A stretch of 20,670 nt of DNA. Origin: Palsa-851 sp035534435. GTDB lineage: Bacteria > Chloroflexota > Dormibacteria > Aeolococcales > Aeolococcaceae. A program made the position numbers and the translations under genes. The notes under the pieces were generated by a model. It searched no databases, had not been told where the DNA came from, and saw only the letters and a list, made by a program, of their open reading frames with translations. Below, one piece after another: positions 1 to 7,381 of the stretch. The stretch is taken from the NCBI GenBank assembly GCA_035534435.1, contig DATLRX010000070.1, positions 1-20,670 of the forward strand, given 5' to 3'. The first letter of the stretch is position 1. Every line of letters starts with the position of its first letter.

Positions 1-207
1 GGGGTTTACCTGGCCGGCCGGTCACCCGGCCGCCGGTGGGCTCTTACCCCACCATTTCACCGTTGCCCCGGACGGATCCGGGGCTGTGTCATTTCTGTGG
101 CACTCTCCTTCGGGTCACCCCGACTGGGCGTTACCCAGCGCCCTGCTCTGCGGAGCCCGGACTTTCCTCGGACGCGTCGACGCCCGCGACCGTCTGGCCG
201 GCTTGCC
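1..207 (-). ncRNA. rnpB: RNase P RNA (type A core), 3' end cut by window
   Basis: Read on the minus strand, this is the catalytic RNA of ribonuclease P, which matures tRNA 5' ends. The universally conserved blocks are present in order: the GAGGAAAGTCCGGGCTC box (169-153), GCTGGGTAACGCCCAGT (about 142-126), GGGTGACCCGAAGG (121-108), the ACAGAAA box (98-92), and GGTGAAATGGTGGGGTAAG leading into GAGCCCACCG (about 61-34). The 3' portion, including the distal P1 strand and the second half of P4, lies outside the window. The 5' end is inferred from a TAGACT -10 element at 218-213, which would start transcription near 206. The gene is divergent from pepE. Open frames across this stretch are artefacts of the structured RNA. 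Confidence 0.95.
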
Positions 208-212
208 CGACG

Positions 213-218
213 AGTCTA
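213..218 (-). promoter_or_regulatory. Putative -10 element of rnpB
   Basis: On the minus strand TAGACT fits the TANNNT -10 consensus and lies 6-7 bases before the first conserved bases of the RNase P RNA. No convincing -35 hexamer is seen 16-18 bases upstream, so the call rests on position and the -10 match only. Confidence 0.45.
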
Positions 219-271
219 TCCTCTGCGCTGTACATGCAGGACGACCTGTTGACGCGGGAGGTGCGACGCAC

Positions 272-979
272 GTGAATCGACGCCTGATGCTGCACGCGGG
301 CGGCGATATCTCCTCGGCCGGCGACGAGATCGTCGAGCACTTTCGCGGTGTGCGCCGCGCGGTGATGGTGCCCTGGGCGGTGAGGGATTGCGACCGCGTG
401 GTGACCCGCTTCAACGATCGTTTCGCAGGGCGTGGCCTCGAGGTGACCGGGCTGCACACGGTGCCGAACCCGGCCGCATCACTCGCGGAGGCGGACGCCA
501 TCATCGTGAGCGGGGGCAACAGCTTTCGCCTCGTTGCCGCGCTGCATCGCTTCCACCTCATCGACACGGTGCGCTCGGCGATCGTCGGTGGTGTTCCCTA
601 TTTCGGGGCCAGCGCAGGCGCCAACGTGGCGTGCCCGACGATCCGGACCACCAACGACATGCCGATCGTCCAGCCCGCGAGCTTCGCGGCGTTCGGCCTC
701 GTGCCGTTCCAGATCAACCCGCACTACATCGACCCGCCACCACCGGACGCGCGGATCGGCGAGACCCGCGAGGAGCGTCTCCAGGAGTTCCTCGAGGAGA
801 ACCAGGTCACCATCGTCGCGCTCCGCGAGGAGAGCTGGCTCGTGGTCAACGACGGCAGCATGTCGCTCCACGGCACGGGCGGTGCGCTGATCTTCCGGCG
901 CGGTTCAGCGCCCGAGCCCGTCGCCGGCGGCGCCGATCTCTCACCGCTGCTCGTGGAGTTGCCCCGCTACGACGCCTGA
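272..979 (+). CDS. pepE: Peptidase E-like dipeptidase (family S51)
   Basis: This 235-residue protein matches alpha-aspartyl dipeptidase, a cytoplasmic serine peptidase that cleaves dipeptides with N-terminal aspartate. Visible motifs are GGNSFRLVAAL (about residues 81-91), the nucleophile elbow GASAGAN with Ser114, the adjacent CPTIRTTNDMP, and NPHYID with His151, which corresponds to the family's catalytic histidine. Length agrees with the roughly 230 residues usual for the family. The GTG at 272 is chosen because GGGAGG lies nine bases upstream (256-261) and the next upstream in-frame start (86) falls inside rnpB. It is divergent from rnpB and is followed by 126 bases before mraZ, so it is probably not part of the dcw operon. 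Function is inferred from family; substrate is not shown by the sequence. Confidence 0.88.
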   Translation: MNRRLMLHAGGDISSAGDEIVEHFRGVRRAVMVPWAVRDCDRVVTRFNDRFAGRGLEVTGLHTVPNPAASLAEADAIIVSGGNSFRLVAALHRFHLIDTVRSAIVGGVPYFGASAGANVACPTIRTTNDMPIVQPASFAAFGLVPFQINPHYIDPPPPDARIGETREERLQEFLEENQVTIVALREESWLVVNDGSMSLHGTGGALIFRRGSAPEPVAGGADLSPLLVELPRYDA

Positions 980-1019
980 TCTCGGCCCTCGGGGAGAGTG
1001 AAGCGTACATTTGTTTGCG

Positions 1020-1048
1020 TTGACGCCTCACCACACAGGTGTTAGGGT
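1020..1048 (+). promoter_or_regulatory. Predicted housekeeping promoter of mraZ and the dcw operon
   Basis: TTGACG at 1020-1025 and TAGGGT at 1043-1048 are separated by exactly 17 bases, matching the TTGACN-N17-TANNNT pattern of primary sigma factors in high-GC bacteria. The expected start near 1055 puts the MraZ-type repeats (1060-1083) immediately downstream of the start, a position suited to repression. The rest of the 126-base gap after pepE shows no gene or clear terminator. Confidence 0.7.
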
Positions 1049-1059
1049 TCGGCCCGCTG

Positions 1060-1085
1060 GTGGCGAAAAGTGGTGAGTAGTGGGG
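1060..1085 (+). promoter_or_regulatory. MraZ operator: three GTGG repeats at 10-base spacing
   Basis: GTGGCGAAAA, GTGGTGAGTA and GTGGGGGTCT start at 1060, 1070 and 1080, an exact helical-turn period. MraZ proteins are known to bind direct repeats of a short TGGG/GTGG-type core at about 10-base period upstream of their own gene. The placement between the predicted transcription start and the chosen mraZ start codon fits autorepression. The repeats also argue against translation starting at the upstream GTG at 1070. Confidence 0.75.
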
Positions 1086-1105
1086 GTCTCGAGGTAGCTA
1101 CGGTG

Positions 1106-1600
1106 ATGGCAGAGCAGGCGCAGGCCGATGTTCGCGTTCCGGTGACGTTCTGTGGAACGTACCGGCACCGCATCGACGAGAAGGGACGCGTGGCGGTTCC
1201 CGCCCAGCTGCGTCGCTGGTTGCCCGACGGGAGCGTGGTCGCTCCGGGCCCCGAGAACCGCCTCATGATTCTGCCCCCTGACGAGTGGGAGCGGGAGAAG
1301 GAACGCTTCCGCCGAACGGCCGAGACACCTGCTCAGGAACGCCGTTTCCTGCGCCGGCTGACGGGCAACGCTTATCTCTTCGAACTCGACGCCCAGGGCC
1401 GTCTGCTGCTCTCGGCACGCCAGCGCGAGTTCGCGCAGATCGTCGACATGGTCGTCTTCGTCGGGCTCGGCAACAGCGTCGAGGTCACGGCGGAGGAGCT
1501 CTGGCAGGCCGAGCAGGCCGACCTGAGCCCCGACGAGTTCACCCAGGTCTGGGACCTGGTCCATCAGCGCGGAACGTCCGCATCTCCGTCGCCGGCGTGA
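1106..1600 (+). CDS. mraZ: Transcriptional regulator MraZ
   Basis: This 164-residue protein is the dcw-cluster regulator MraZ, which forms ring-like oligomers and binds repeats in front of its own operon. It has two tandem AbrB/SpoVT-like halves, each with the diagnostic D-x-x-x-R motif: RIDEKGRVAVPAQ in the first and LDAQGRLLLSAR in the second. The first strand is preceded by FCGTYRH, as in other MraZ proteins, after an N-terminal stretch of about ten residues. The ATG at 1106 is chosen because GAGGT sits ten bases upstream (1091-1095); GTG at 1103 is nearly equivalent. The longer frame from 1070 would place the start inside the operator repeats. It heads the operon, 27 bases before rsmH. 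Autoregulation is inferred. Confidence 0.93.
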   Translation: MAEQAQADVRVPVTFCGTYRHRIDEKGRVAVPAQLRRWLPDGSVVAPGPENRLMILPPDEWEREKERFRRTAETPAQERRFLRRLTGNAYLFELDAQGRLLLSARQREFAQIVDMVVFVGLGNSVEVTAEELWQAEQADLSPDEFTQVWDLVHQRGTSASPSPA

Positions 1601-1627
1601 GCGCCCCAGGCGGATCCGGCTTCGCAC

Positions 1628-2641
1628 ATGACCATCCCCTTGCCGCTTGTGGCCGACCTGGGGACGTTGGACATTGCCACACCCGGTGCTCCGGCGCCTG
1701 ACAGCGCTGGCCACCGGCCGGTCCTTCTCACACCCCTCATAGAGAGCCTGCAGCCCCGGCCGGGGCAGACTGTCGTCGACGCCACGCTCGGCGCCGGCGG
1801 TGTGACTGCCGCGCTCCTCGAGCGCGTCACACCCGGCGGCCGGGTGATCGCGATCGATCGCGACCAGAGCGCTGTCGAGGCCGCGCGGGTGCGCTTCGCC
1901 GGCGACGGCGACGCGGTCCAGGTCGCCCAGGGCGACTTCGCGGACCTCGACTCCATCGTCCATGCGCTCGGCGTGGTCGCCGTGGATGCGGTGGTCTTCG
2001 ACCTCGGCATCTCGTCGATCCAACTCGACGACCCGGCCCGTGGATTCAGCTTCCGCCTTGACGGTCCGCTCGACATGCGCATGAACCCGAGCTCCGGGAC
2101 GACCGCCGCGCAACTCGTGGACTCGCTGACGGCGGACGAGCTGGCGTCCCTCATCCGCGAGTACGGCGACGAGCGCTTCGCCCGGCCCATCGCGAACCGC
2201 ATCGCGAGGACCCGAGAGCTCGTGCCACTCACCACGACGACCCAGCTTCGCGAGCTCGTCGAGCAGGTGGTGCCGCGCCGCTTCTGGCCGAAGCGGATCC
2301 ATCCCGCGACACGCACCTTCCAGGCACTGCGCATCGCGGTGAACCATGAGCTCGAAAGCCTCGAACGAGGCCTGCAGGCAGCAATCAGCATCCTCCGGCC
2401 CGGTGGGCGTCTTGGGGTCATCTCCTTCCACTCTCTCGAGGACACCCTTGTCAAGAACGCACTCCACGTCGCAGCACAGAACTGTGTTTGTCCGCCCCAA
2501 CAGCCCCACTGCACCTGCGTCCACCGGGCCACTCTCTTTCTCCTCACCCGCAAGGTCATCAGGCCCGATGCGGCCGAGCTGGCATCGAATCCGCGCTCAC
2601 GCTCGGCTCGCTTGCGGGTGGCGGAGAAGCTCGCTCCCTAG
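1628..2641 (+). CDS. rsmH: 16S rRNA (cytosine1402-N4)-methyltransferase RsmH (MraW)
   Basis: This 337-residue SAM-dependent enzyme methylates N4 of C1402 in the decoding centre of 16S rRNA. The family opening HRPVLLTPLIESL appears near residue 29. SAM-binding motif I is VVDATLGAGGVTAALLE, followed by AIDRD. The family signatures FDLGISSIQLDDPARGFSFR, DMRMN, ATRTFQALRIAVNHELE and ISFHSLEDTLVKN follow in order, and near the end is the cysteine-rich CVCPPQQPHCTC. It is slightly longer than the usual 300-315 residues because of a roughly 28-residue N-terminal leader, so a later start cannot be excluded. No strong Shine-Dalgarno is visible apart from AGGCGG at 1609-1614. It is the standard neighbour of mraZ. 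Confidence 0.96.
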   Translation: MTIPLPLVADLGTLDIATPGAPAPDSAGHRPVLLTPLIESLQPRPGQTVVDATLGAGGVTAALLERVTPGGRVIAIDRDQSAVEAARVRFAGDGDAVQVAQGDFADLDSIVHALGVVAVDAVVFDLGISSIQLDDPARGFSFRLDGPLDMRMNPSSGTTAAQLVDSLTADELASLIREYGDERFARPIANRIARTRELVPLTTTTQLRELVEQVVPRRFWPKRIHPATRTFQALRIAVNHELESLERGLQAAISILRPGGRLGVISFHSLEDTLVKNALHVAAQNCVCPPQQPHCTCVHRATLFLLTRKVIRPDAAELASNPRSRSARLRVAEKLAP

Positions 2642-2650
2642 CCTCACATC

Positions 2651-2693
2651 GCTCTCCCCAAGGGGGGAGCCGCAGCTCGCAGCGGCTCCCCCC
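2651..2693 (+). promoter_or_regulatory. Two mutually exclusive hairpins between rsmH and ftsL
   Basis: Arm A (GCTCTCCCC, 2651-2659) can pair with GGGGGGAGC (2662-2670). The same middle arm extended to GGGGGGAGCCGC (2662-2673) forms a perfect 12-base-pair stem with GCGGCTCCCCCC (2682-2693) across an 8-base loop. The two structures cannot form together. Neither is followed by a T-run, so a classic intrinsic terminator is not supported. The element is in the only sizeable gap (156 bases) of the operon before ddl. A processing, attenuation or mRNA-stability role is inference. Confidence 0.5.
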
Positions 2694-2797
2694 GCCACCT
2701 CTTCGCCGACGGCCCGGCACTGCCCGCGGCCCTGTTGCACCTTCTCTACGTCCCAGCACCAACCCACATCAACGTCCCAACACTGGAGATCAGGGCA

Positions 2798-3295
2798 GTG
2801 CCCAACTTCCGTCCCCCGCGCGGCACCGACCGGATGTCGGCTCCGGGCAACGGCGGCGTCGACGACGTCCCCTTCGAACCGCTGGTGCGCCGCCTGCGCA
2901 TCCGTCGAGGCGGTCCCCGCACGCCGCTGCCGCTGCTCCCGGTGATCGCCATCGCTGCCGGCATCGGTATCGCCTATGTCAATCAGACCGCGCATGTCAC
3001 CGCCGCGACCTACCGGGCGACGCACCTGGCGGCGCAGCAGGAGCAGCTCGTCGCCGAGGACGGTCAGCTCAGCAGCGAGCTCGCCCGGCTCGGATCGTCC
3101 GAGCGCATCATCTCGGCGGCGCAGACGCTCGGCATGCATCCCGCCGGCCACTGGGCGTTCGTCGTGGCGTCGCCGGCGCCGGTGATCGGGTCTCCGCCGG
3201 CCGAGCAGCTCACCTCGAGCGAGACCAACAGCACGTTGCAGCAACTCGTGGGCGCGCTTGCCGGTGATTTCGGCGGGAGCGCGACCGGTCGATGA
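2798..3295 (+). CDS. ftsL: FtsL-like divisome protein (septum formation initiator type)
   Basis: This 165-residue bitopic protein has a basic, proline-rich cytoplasmic N-terminus, one membrane segment around residues 45-65 (LPLLPVIAIAAGIGIAYV), and a following helical, Glu/Gln/Ala-rich region (about 70-110) of the coiled-coil kind typical of FtsL/DivIC. The text LAAQQEQLVAEDGQLSSEL then ERIISAAQTLGM resembles the FtsL pattern before its short C-terminus. FtsL bridges FtsQ to FtsW-FtsI and is known to be poorly conserved, so the name rests mainly on position and topology. GTG at 2798 is chosen because GGAG (2785-2788) lies nine bases upstream; an upstream TTG at 2735 has no such site. Its stop overlaps the ftsI start (ATGA). 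Confidence 0.75.
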   Translation: MPNFRPPRGTDRMSAPGNGGVDDVPFEPLVRRLRIRRGGPRTPLPLLPVIAIAAGIGIAYVNQTAHVTAATYRATHLAAQQEQLVAEDGQLSSELARLGSSERIISAAQTLGMHPAGHWAFVVASPAPVIGSPPAEQLTSSETNSTLQQLVGALAGDFGGSATGR

Positions 3296-5064
3296 ATGCG
3301 CGGCGCCGCTCTGCGCGATCAGGGCGGTCCCAGAACGCGCATGCGTTCAACGACGGCCCTGACCTTCGGCGCCGTGGGCTCTGGCTTGTCCTCGCGTTTC
3401 TTGCCATGACGACCGCCGTGTTCGGACGCCTCATCCAGATCCAGGTCATCCAGGGAAAGTCGCTTGCGGCCGAGGCGGCGTCGACACACACCACGTCGAT
3501 CACGCTCCACGCGAGCCGGGGTGAGATCCTCGACCGCAGCGGCCGTGTGCTCGTCAGCGACGTGCAGGTCTTCGACGTCTTCGCGGATCCAGCGCTCATC
3601 CCCGCGACCGATCGTCAGTCGGTGTCCGGCATGCTCGCCTCCATCCTGCAGGTGAGCTCGACTCAGATCCTCGCGGCCCTCCAGCAGAACAACCAGTTCG
3701 ACTACCTCGCCAAAGGCGTCTCCCAGGACGTCAACGACAAGCTCCAGGCCCTCAGGCTGAGCGGCATCGGCACCGTTCCCTCGCAGCAGAGCGTGTACGA
3801 CACCTCGCCGGTCCCGGGTCTCTCGTTCGCGTCCAACCTCCTCGGGTTCGTCAACGCCGACGGCGTCGGACAGTACGGGGTCGAGGGCTACTACAACTCG
3901 CTGCTCTCAGGCGTCAACGGGCATGAGTCGACCATCACCGATGTCAACGGCAACGCGATCGTGCTCGGGCGCCAGGACAAGGTTGCTGCCAGAAACGGCG
4001 ACAACCTGCAGCTCGGCCTCGACTCGCAGATCCAGTACGACGCCGAGATCGCGCTTGCGGACGGGGTCATCTCCAGCGAGTCCGCCTCGGGAACGCTGAT
4101 GGTGATGGACACCAAGACCGGTGCGATCCGGGCCTGGGCACAGTACCCGTCGTACAACGCGAACGACTTCGGAGCCTCGAAGCTCTCCGACTTCCGCGAC
4201 CTCGCGGTGTCGCAGCCGTATGAGCCGGGCTCGACGATGAAGGTGATCACGTTCGCCGGAGGCCTGAACAACAACGCCTTCACACCGAGCACCATCATCG
4301 ACGAGAAGCAGACCCGTATCGGCGGCTATCTCATCCACGACTGGGACGGTCGTTCCCACGGGCGGATCACCATGCAGTGGGTGCTCGACGACTCCCTCAA
4401 CAACGGCGCGATCGACGCGGGGAAGATGGAGGGCAACAACGCCTTCTACTCGAACCTGCTGGCCTTCGGCATCGGTGCGCCGACCGGCGTCGATCTCGCG
4501 GGTGAGGTGAACCGGCCGCTACCCGCGCAATCCACCTGGACAACCCTGAAGTACGCCGAGGCGTCCTTCGGGCAGGGCATCGTCGCCACGCCCGTCGAGA
4601 TGCTTGCCGCGATCAACGCCGTCGCCAACGGCGGCGTCTGGGTCGAGCCGCATGCGGTCGACGAGATCATCAACCCCAACACCGGAACCACGACACCGGT
4701 CGTGCCCACCACGAGGCGGGTGATGTCGCCAGCCGCGGCGGCGCTGCTCGCGCACATGATGGTGGGTGTGGTCGACGATCACGGCGCCGAGGGCTTCAAG
4801 GCGAAGATTCCCGGGTACATCGGCCAGATCGCGGGCAAGACCGGTACCGCGAGCGTGGCGCTGCCGAACGGCGCCGGATACGGACCGAACGTGGTCGCGT
4901 CCTTCGTGGGCTTCATGCCGGTGCAGAATCCGCAGTTCACGATGATGGTGATCCTCAACGAGCCGCAGGAGAATCACACCGGCCGCTTCGGATCGCTGCT
5001 CGCCGCGCCGATCTGGAAGCAGATGGCCGAGATGATGATCAACGACTGGCGGATCGCGCCGTGA
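3292..5064 (+). CDS. ftsI: Septal peptidoglycan transpeptidase FtsI (class B penicillin-binding protein)
   Basis: This 590-residue protein crosslinks septal peptidoglycan in the periplasmic/extracytoplasmic space. A short basic N-terminus precedes one membrane anchor (about residues 29-47), then the dimerisation domain with RGEILDRSGRVL. The transpeptidase domain carries all three active-site motifs: STMK with the acylated Ser314, SLN at Ser368-Asn370, and KTGTAS beginning at Lys516. No PASTA repeats follow, so it is a division rather than a SpoVD/PBP2x-type enzyme with PASTA tails. The start overlaps the ftsL stop by four bases, and its own stop overlaps the mraY start. In many dcw clusters murE and murF come next; here mraY follows directly. 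Confidence 0.95.
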   Translation: MNARRRSARSGRSQNAHAFNDGPDLRRRGLWLVLAFLAMTTAVFGRLIQIQVIQGKSLAAEAASTHTTSITLHASRGEILDRSGRVLVSDVQVFDVFADPALIPATDRQSVSGMLASILQVSSTQILAALQQNNQFDYLAKGVSQDVNDKLQALRLSGIGTVPSQQSVYDTSPVPGLSFASNLLGFVNADGVGQYGVEGYYNSLLSGVNGHESTITDVNGNAIVLGRQDKVAARNGDNLQLGLDSQIQYDAEIALADGVISSESASGTLMVMDTKTGAIRAWAQYPSYNANDFGASKLSDFRDLAVSQPYEPGSTMKVITFAGGLNNNAFTPSTIIDEKQTRIGGYLIHDWDGRSHGRITMQWVLDDSLNNGAIDAGKMEGNNAFYSNLLAFGIGAPTGVDLAGEVNRPLPAQSTWTTLKYAEASFGQGIVATPVEMLAAINAVANGGVWVEPHAVDEIINPNTGTTTPVVPTTRRVMSPAAAALLAHMMVGVVDDHGAEGFKAKIPGYIGQIAGKTGTASVALPNGAGYGPNVVASFVGFMPVQNPQFTMMVILNEPQENHTGRFGSLLAAPIWKQMAEMMINDWRIAP

Positions 5065-6020
5065 GAGAGGCGATCATCGTCGGGGTGCTTTCGTTCGTCG
5101 CCGGCGCGGTGCTCTACCCGGCGTTCATCGGGCTCCTGGTCCGCACCGGCGCCCGCCAGCACGTCGCGTCGTACAGCCCGGCGAGCCATCGGGCCAAGGA
5201 GGGGACACCGACCCTGGGCGGTGCGCTGTTCTGCCTCGTCGTGATCGCCGTCTGGGTTGCCGTCGACCGCAACCGGGAGGGGTTCGTTCCGCTCTTCGCC
5301 CTGGTCGCCGGCGCGATCGCGGGCGGCCTCGACGACATCATCAACATCAGCGACGTCCAGCGGCTCGGGCTCACCGTCTGGCAGAAGCTCGGCCTGCAGG
5401 GGGTCACCGGGGTCCTCGTCGGCGTCGGGCTGACGATCGCCGGCTTCACGCACCAGTTCTTTCCCGGGCTCGGGGCGCCGAATCTCGGCTGGGGGCTGGC
5501 CGTGGTCGTGGCGATCGCCGTCGTCGCCACCAGCAACGCGGTGAACCTCACGGACGGCGTCGACGGGCTCGCGGCCGCCTGCACAATGCTCGTGCTCATC
5601 GGCATCACGATCATCGCGGTCACGCGCTCAGACACATCGGTTGCCGTGTTCGCGGTCGCGCTTGCGGGGGCCGTCGCGTCATTCCTGCTGTTCAACTGGT
5701 TCCCGGCGCGCGTCTTCATGGGCGACGCCGGATCGCTCGCGCTCGGGAGCGCGATCGTCGCGCTGACCGCCGAGCTGCACCTCATCTGGTTCCTTCCCGT
5801 CCTCGGGATCGTCTTCGTCGTCGAGGCGGCGAGCGTCGTCGTCAACGTCACCGCGATCCGCAGGTTCGGTCGCCGTGTGCTCCGGGCAAGCCCCATTCAT
5901 CACCACTTCGAGGAGCTCGGGCTGCGCGAGGAACGCCTCGTCCTGTCCTTTGCGGGCGTGGCCGCACTCGGCACCGCGCTGACCGTGCTCTACGCGCACG
6001 TCGCGGGCGCGGCGTCGTGA
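5061..6020 (+). CDS. mraY: Phospho-N-acetylmuramoyl-pentapeptide-transferase MraY
   Basis: This 319-residue polytopic membrane enzyme transfers phospho-MurNAc-pentapeptide from UDP to undecaprenyl phosphate, giving lipid I. Family motifs are visible in order: GTPTLGGALF near the N-terminus, the catalytic-loop GGLDDIINI, NAVNLTDGVDGLAAA, FMGDAGSLALG, and SPIHHHFEELG near the C-terminus. About ten hydrophobic segments are apparent. It is at the short end of the family's 320-360 residue range but no motif is missing. The GTG start overlaps the ftsI stop (GTGA) with only a weak upstream purine stretch, so translation is probably coupled. The stop overlaps murD in the same way. Confidence 0.96.
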   Translation: MREAIIVGVLSFVAGAVLYPAFIGLLVRTGARQHVASYSPASHRAKEGTPTLGGALFCLVVIAVWVAVDRNREGFVPLFALVAGAIAGGLDDIINISDVQRLGLTVWQKLGLQGVTGVLVGVGLTIAGFTHQFFPGLGAPNLGWGLAVVVAIAVVATSNAVNLTDGVDGLAAACTMLVLIGITIIAVTRSDTSVAVFAVALAGAVASFLLFNWFPARVFMGDAGSLALGSAIVALTAELHLIWFLPVLGIVFVVEAASVVVNVTAIRRFGRRVLRASPIHHHFEELGLREERLVLSFAGVAALGTALTVLYAHVAGAAS

Positions 6021-7381
6021 GCGACAAGCCCGTCGTGGTGATCGGCGCGGGTCGGAGCGGGCTCGCCTGTGCGGCCACCCTTTCCCGAGAGGGCAACCGC
6101 GTGATCCTCGTCGATCGCTCCGACAGCACGGCGATCCGGGAACGCGTCGCGACGCTGCCGGCGATGGTCGAGGTCCGGCTGGGGGGATACCCGGACGATG
6201 TCGCCGCGGATGCGCTCATGGTCTGCCCGAGCCCGGGCGTGCCATGGGACGCCCCCGAGCTCGAGGTCGCCCGCGCTCACGGGGTCCCCGTACGCAGCGA
6301 GATGGACCTCGTGTTCGAACGGTGCAGGGCCCGCATCTGCGGGATCACCGGAACCAATGGCAAGACCACGACCACCGCGCTCGTCGCGGCGATCTTCGAG
6401 CGCGCCGGCGAGCGCGTCCATCTCGGCGGGAACATCGGGATGACCATGCTCGACCGCCTCGACGGCGTCGTCGACACCGACTGGGTGGTTCTCGAGCTCT
6501 CGTCCTTCCAGATCGAGTCCGTGCGCGAGCCGCGATGCGCGATCGCCTGCGTGCTCAACGTCACACCCGATCACCTCGATCGTCACGGCGACTTCGACGC
6601 CTACGCTGAGACCAAGCGCCGTCTGGTGCGCTTCGCCCTCGACGACGCCGTGCTCGGGTTCGACGACCCGGTCACTCGTGAGATGGCGACGGTGGCGAGC
6701 TGCCGGGTACGCGAGTTCGGCCTCCGGCCCGGCATCACCGACGGCGCGACCAGGGTCGGGAACGACGTCGTCAGCGTCGACGGCGGCGTGACCACCGTCG
6801 TGCTGCCGGTCTCGGAGATCCCGCTCTTTGGCGAGCACAACCTCCAGAACGTGCTGGCCGCGGTGGCGGTGGCGCGCGCCGCGGGGCTGGAGCCGTCACC
6901 GATCGCCGGCGCGGTGCGTGCGTTCCACGCCGTCCCTCACCGGCTGCAGACCGTCCGCGATGAGGACGGCGTGCTCTGGGTGAACGACAGCAAGGCAACC
7001 AATGCCGAATCCGCGATCGCAGCGCTGCGCAGCTTCCCGGGACGGACAATCGTCTGGATCGGCGGCGGCAAGGGCGCCGGCACGCCGGTGGCGGGGCTGG
7101 CCGGCGAGGTGGCGGCGCAGGCCCGGCACGCGATCCTCAACGGCGCGAGCGCAACTGAGCTAGACGCCGCACTCGCGGAGCGGGGCTTCGCCGAGCGCAC
7201 GGTCGTCGCCACGCTGGCTGACGCGGTGCACGCCGCCGAGGCGATCGCGCATCCGGGTGACGTCGTCCTGCTCGCTCCCGGCTACAAGAGCTTCGATCAG
7301 TTCCGCGACTTCGAGCATCGTGGCGAGGCATTCGCCGAGCTCGTCGGCCGGCTGCCCGGGCGCGCGGTGGGGACACACTGA
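6017..7381 (+). CDS. murD: UDP-N-acetylmuramoyl-L-alanine--D-glutamate ligase MurD
   Basis: This 454-residue cytoplasmic ATP-dependent ligase adds D-glutamate to UDP-MurNAc-L-Ala. The N-terminal Rossmann-like domain opens VVVIGAGRSGLACA. The central ATPase domain has GTNGKTTT (residues 112-119) and the ELSSFQIE and NVTPDHLDRHG signatures typical of MurD. The C-terminal domain contains HRLQTV and WVNDSKATN, where the latter is a MurD hallmark, and ends with LLAPGYKSFDQF. The length matches the family. The start overlaps mraY by four bases (GTGA), and the last base is shared with the ftsW ATG (TGATG). No unusual residue is seen. Confidence 0.96.
   Translation: MSDKPVVVIGAGRSGLACAATLSREGNRVILVDRSDSTAIRERVATLPAMVEVRLGGYPDDVAADALMVCPSPGVPWDAPELEVARAHGVPVRSEMDLVFERCRARICGITGTNGKTTTTALVAAIFERAGERVHLGGNIGMTMLDRLDGVVDTDWVVLELSSFQIESVREPRCAIACVLNVTPDHLDRHGDFDAYAETKRRLVRFALDDAVLGFDDPVTREMATVASCRVREFGLRPGITDGATRVGNDVVSVDGGVTTVVLPVSEIPLFGEHNLQNVLAAVAVARAAGLEPSPIAGAVRAFHAVPHRLQTVRDEDGVLWVNDSKATNAESAIAALRSFPGRTIVWIGGGKGAGTPVAGLAGEVAAQARHAILNGASATELDAALAERGFAERTVVATLADAVHAAEAIAHPGDVVLLAPGYKSFDQFRDFEHRGEAFAELVGRLPGRAVGTH

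Noticed and set aside
86..271. N-terminal extension of PepE
   Set aside because: This part overlaps the RNase P RNA, and the GTG at 272 has a good ribosome site and matches family length.
1070..1105. Upstream GTG start for MraZ
   Set aside because: It falls inside the operator repeats, lacks a ribosome site and would add residues not seen in the family.
1028..2524. 498-residue open frame on the minus strand
   Set aside because: It is antisense to mraZ and rsmH, both certain genes, and shows no domain; it is a GC-bias artefact.
2751..2779. Three CCCA units as minus-strand MraZ boxes before ftsL
   Set aside because: Spacing is 11 and 13 bases, not regular, and the flanks do not match the mraZ operator core.
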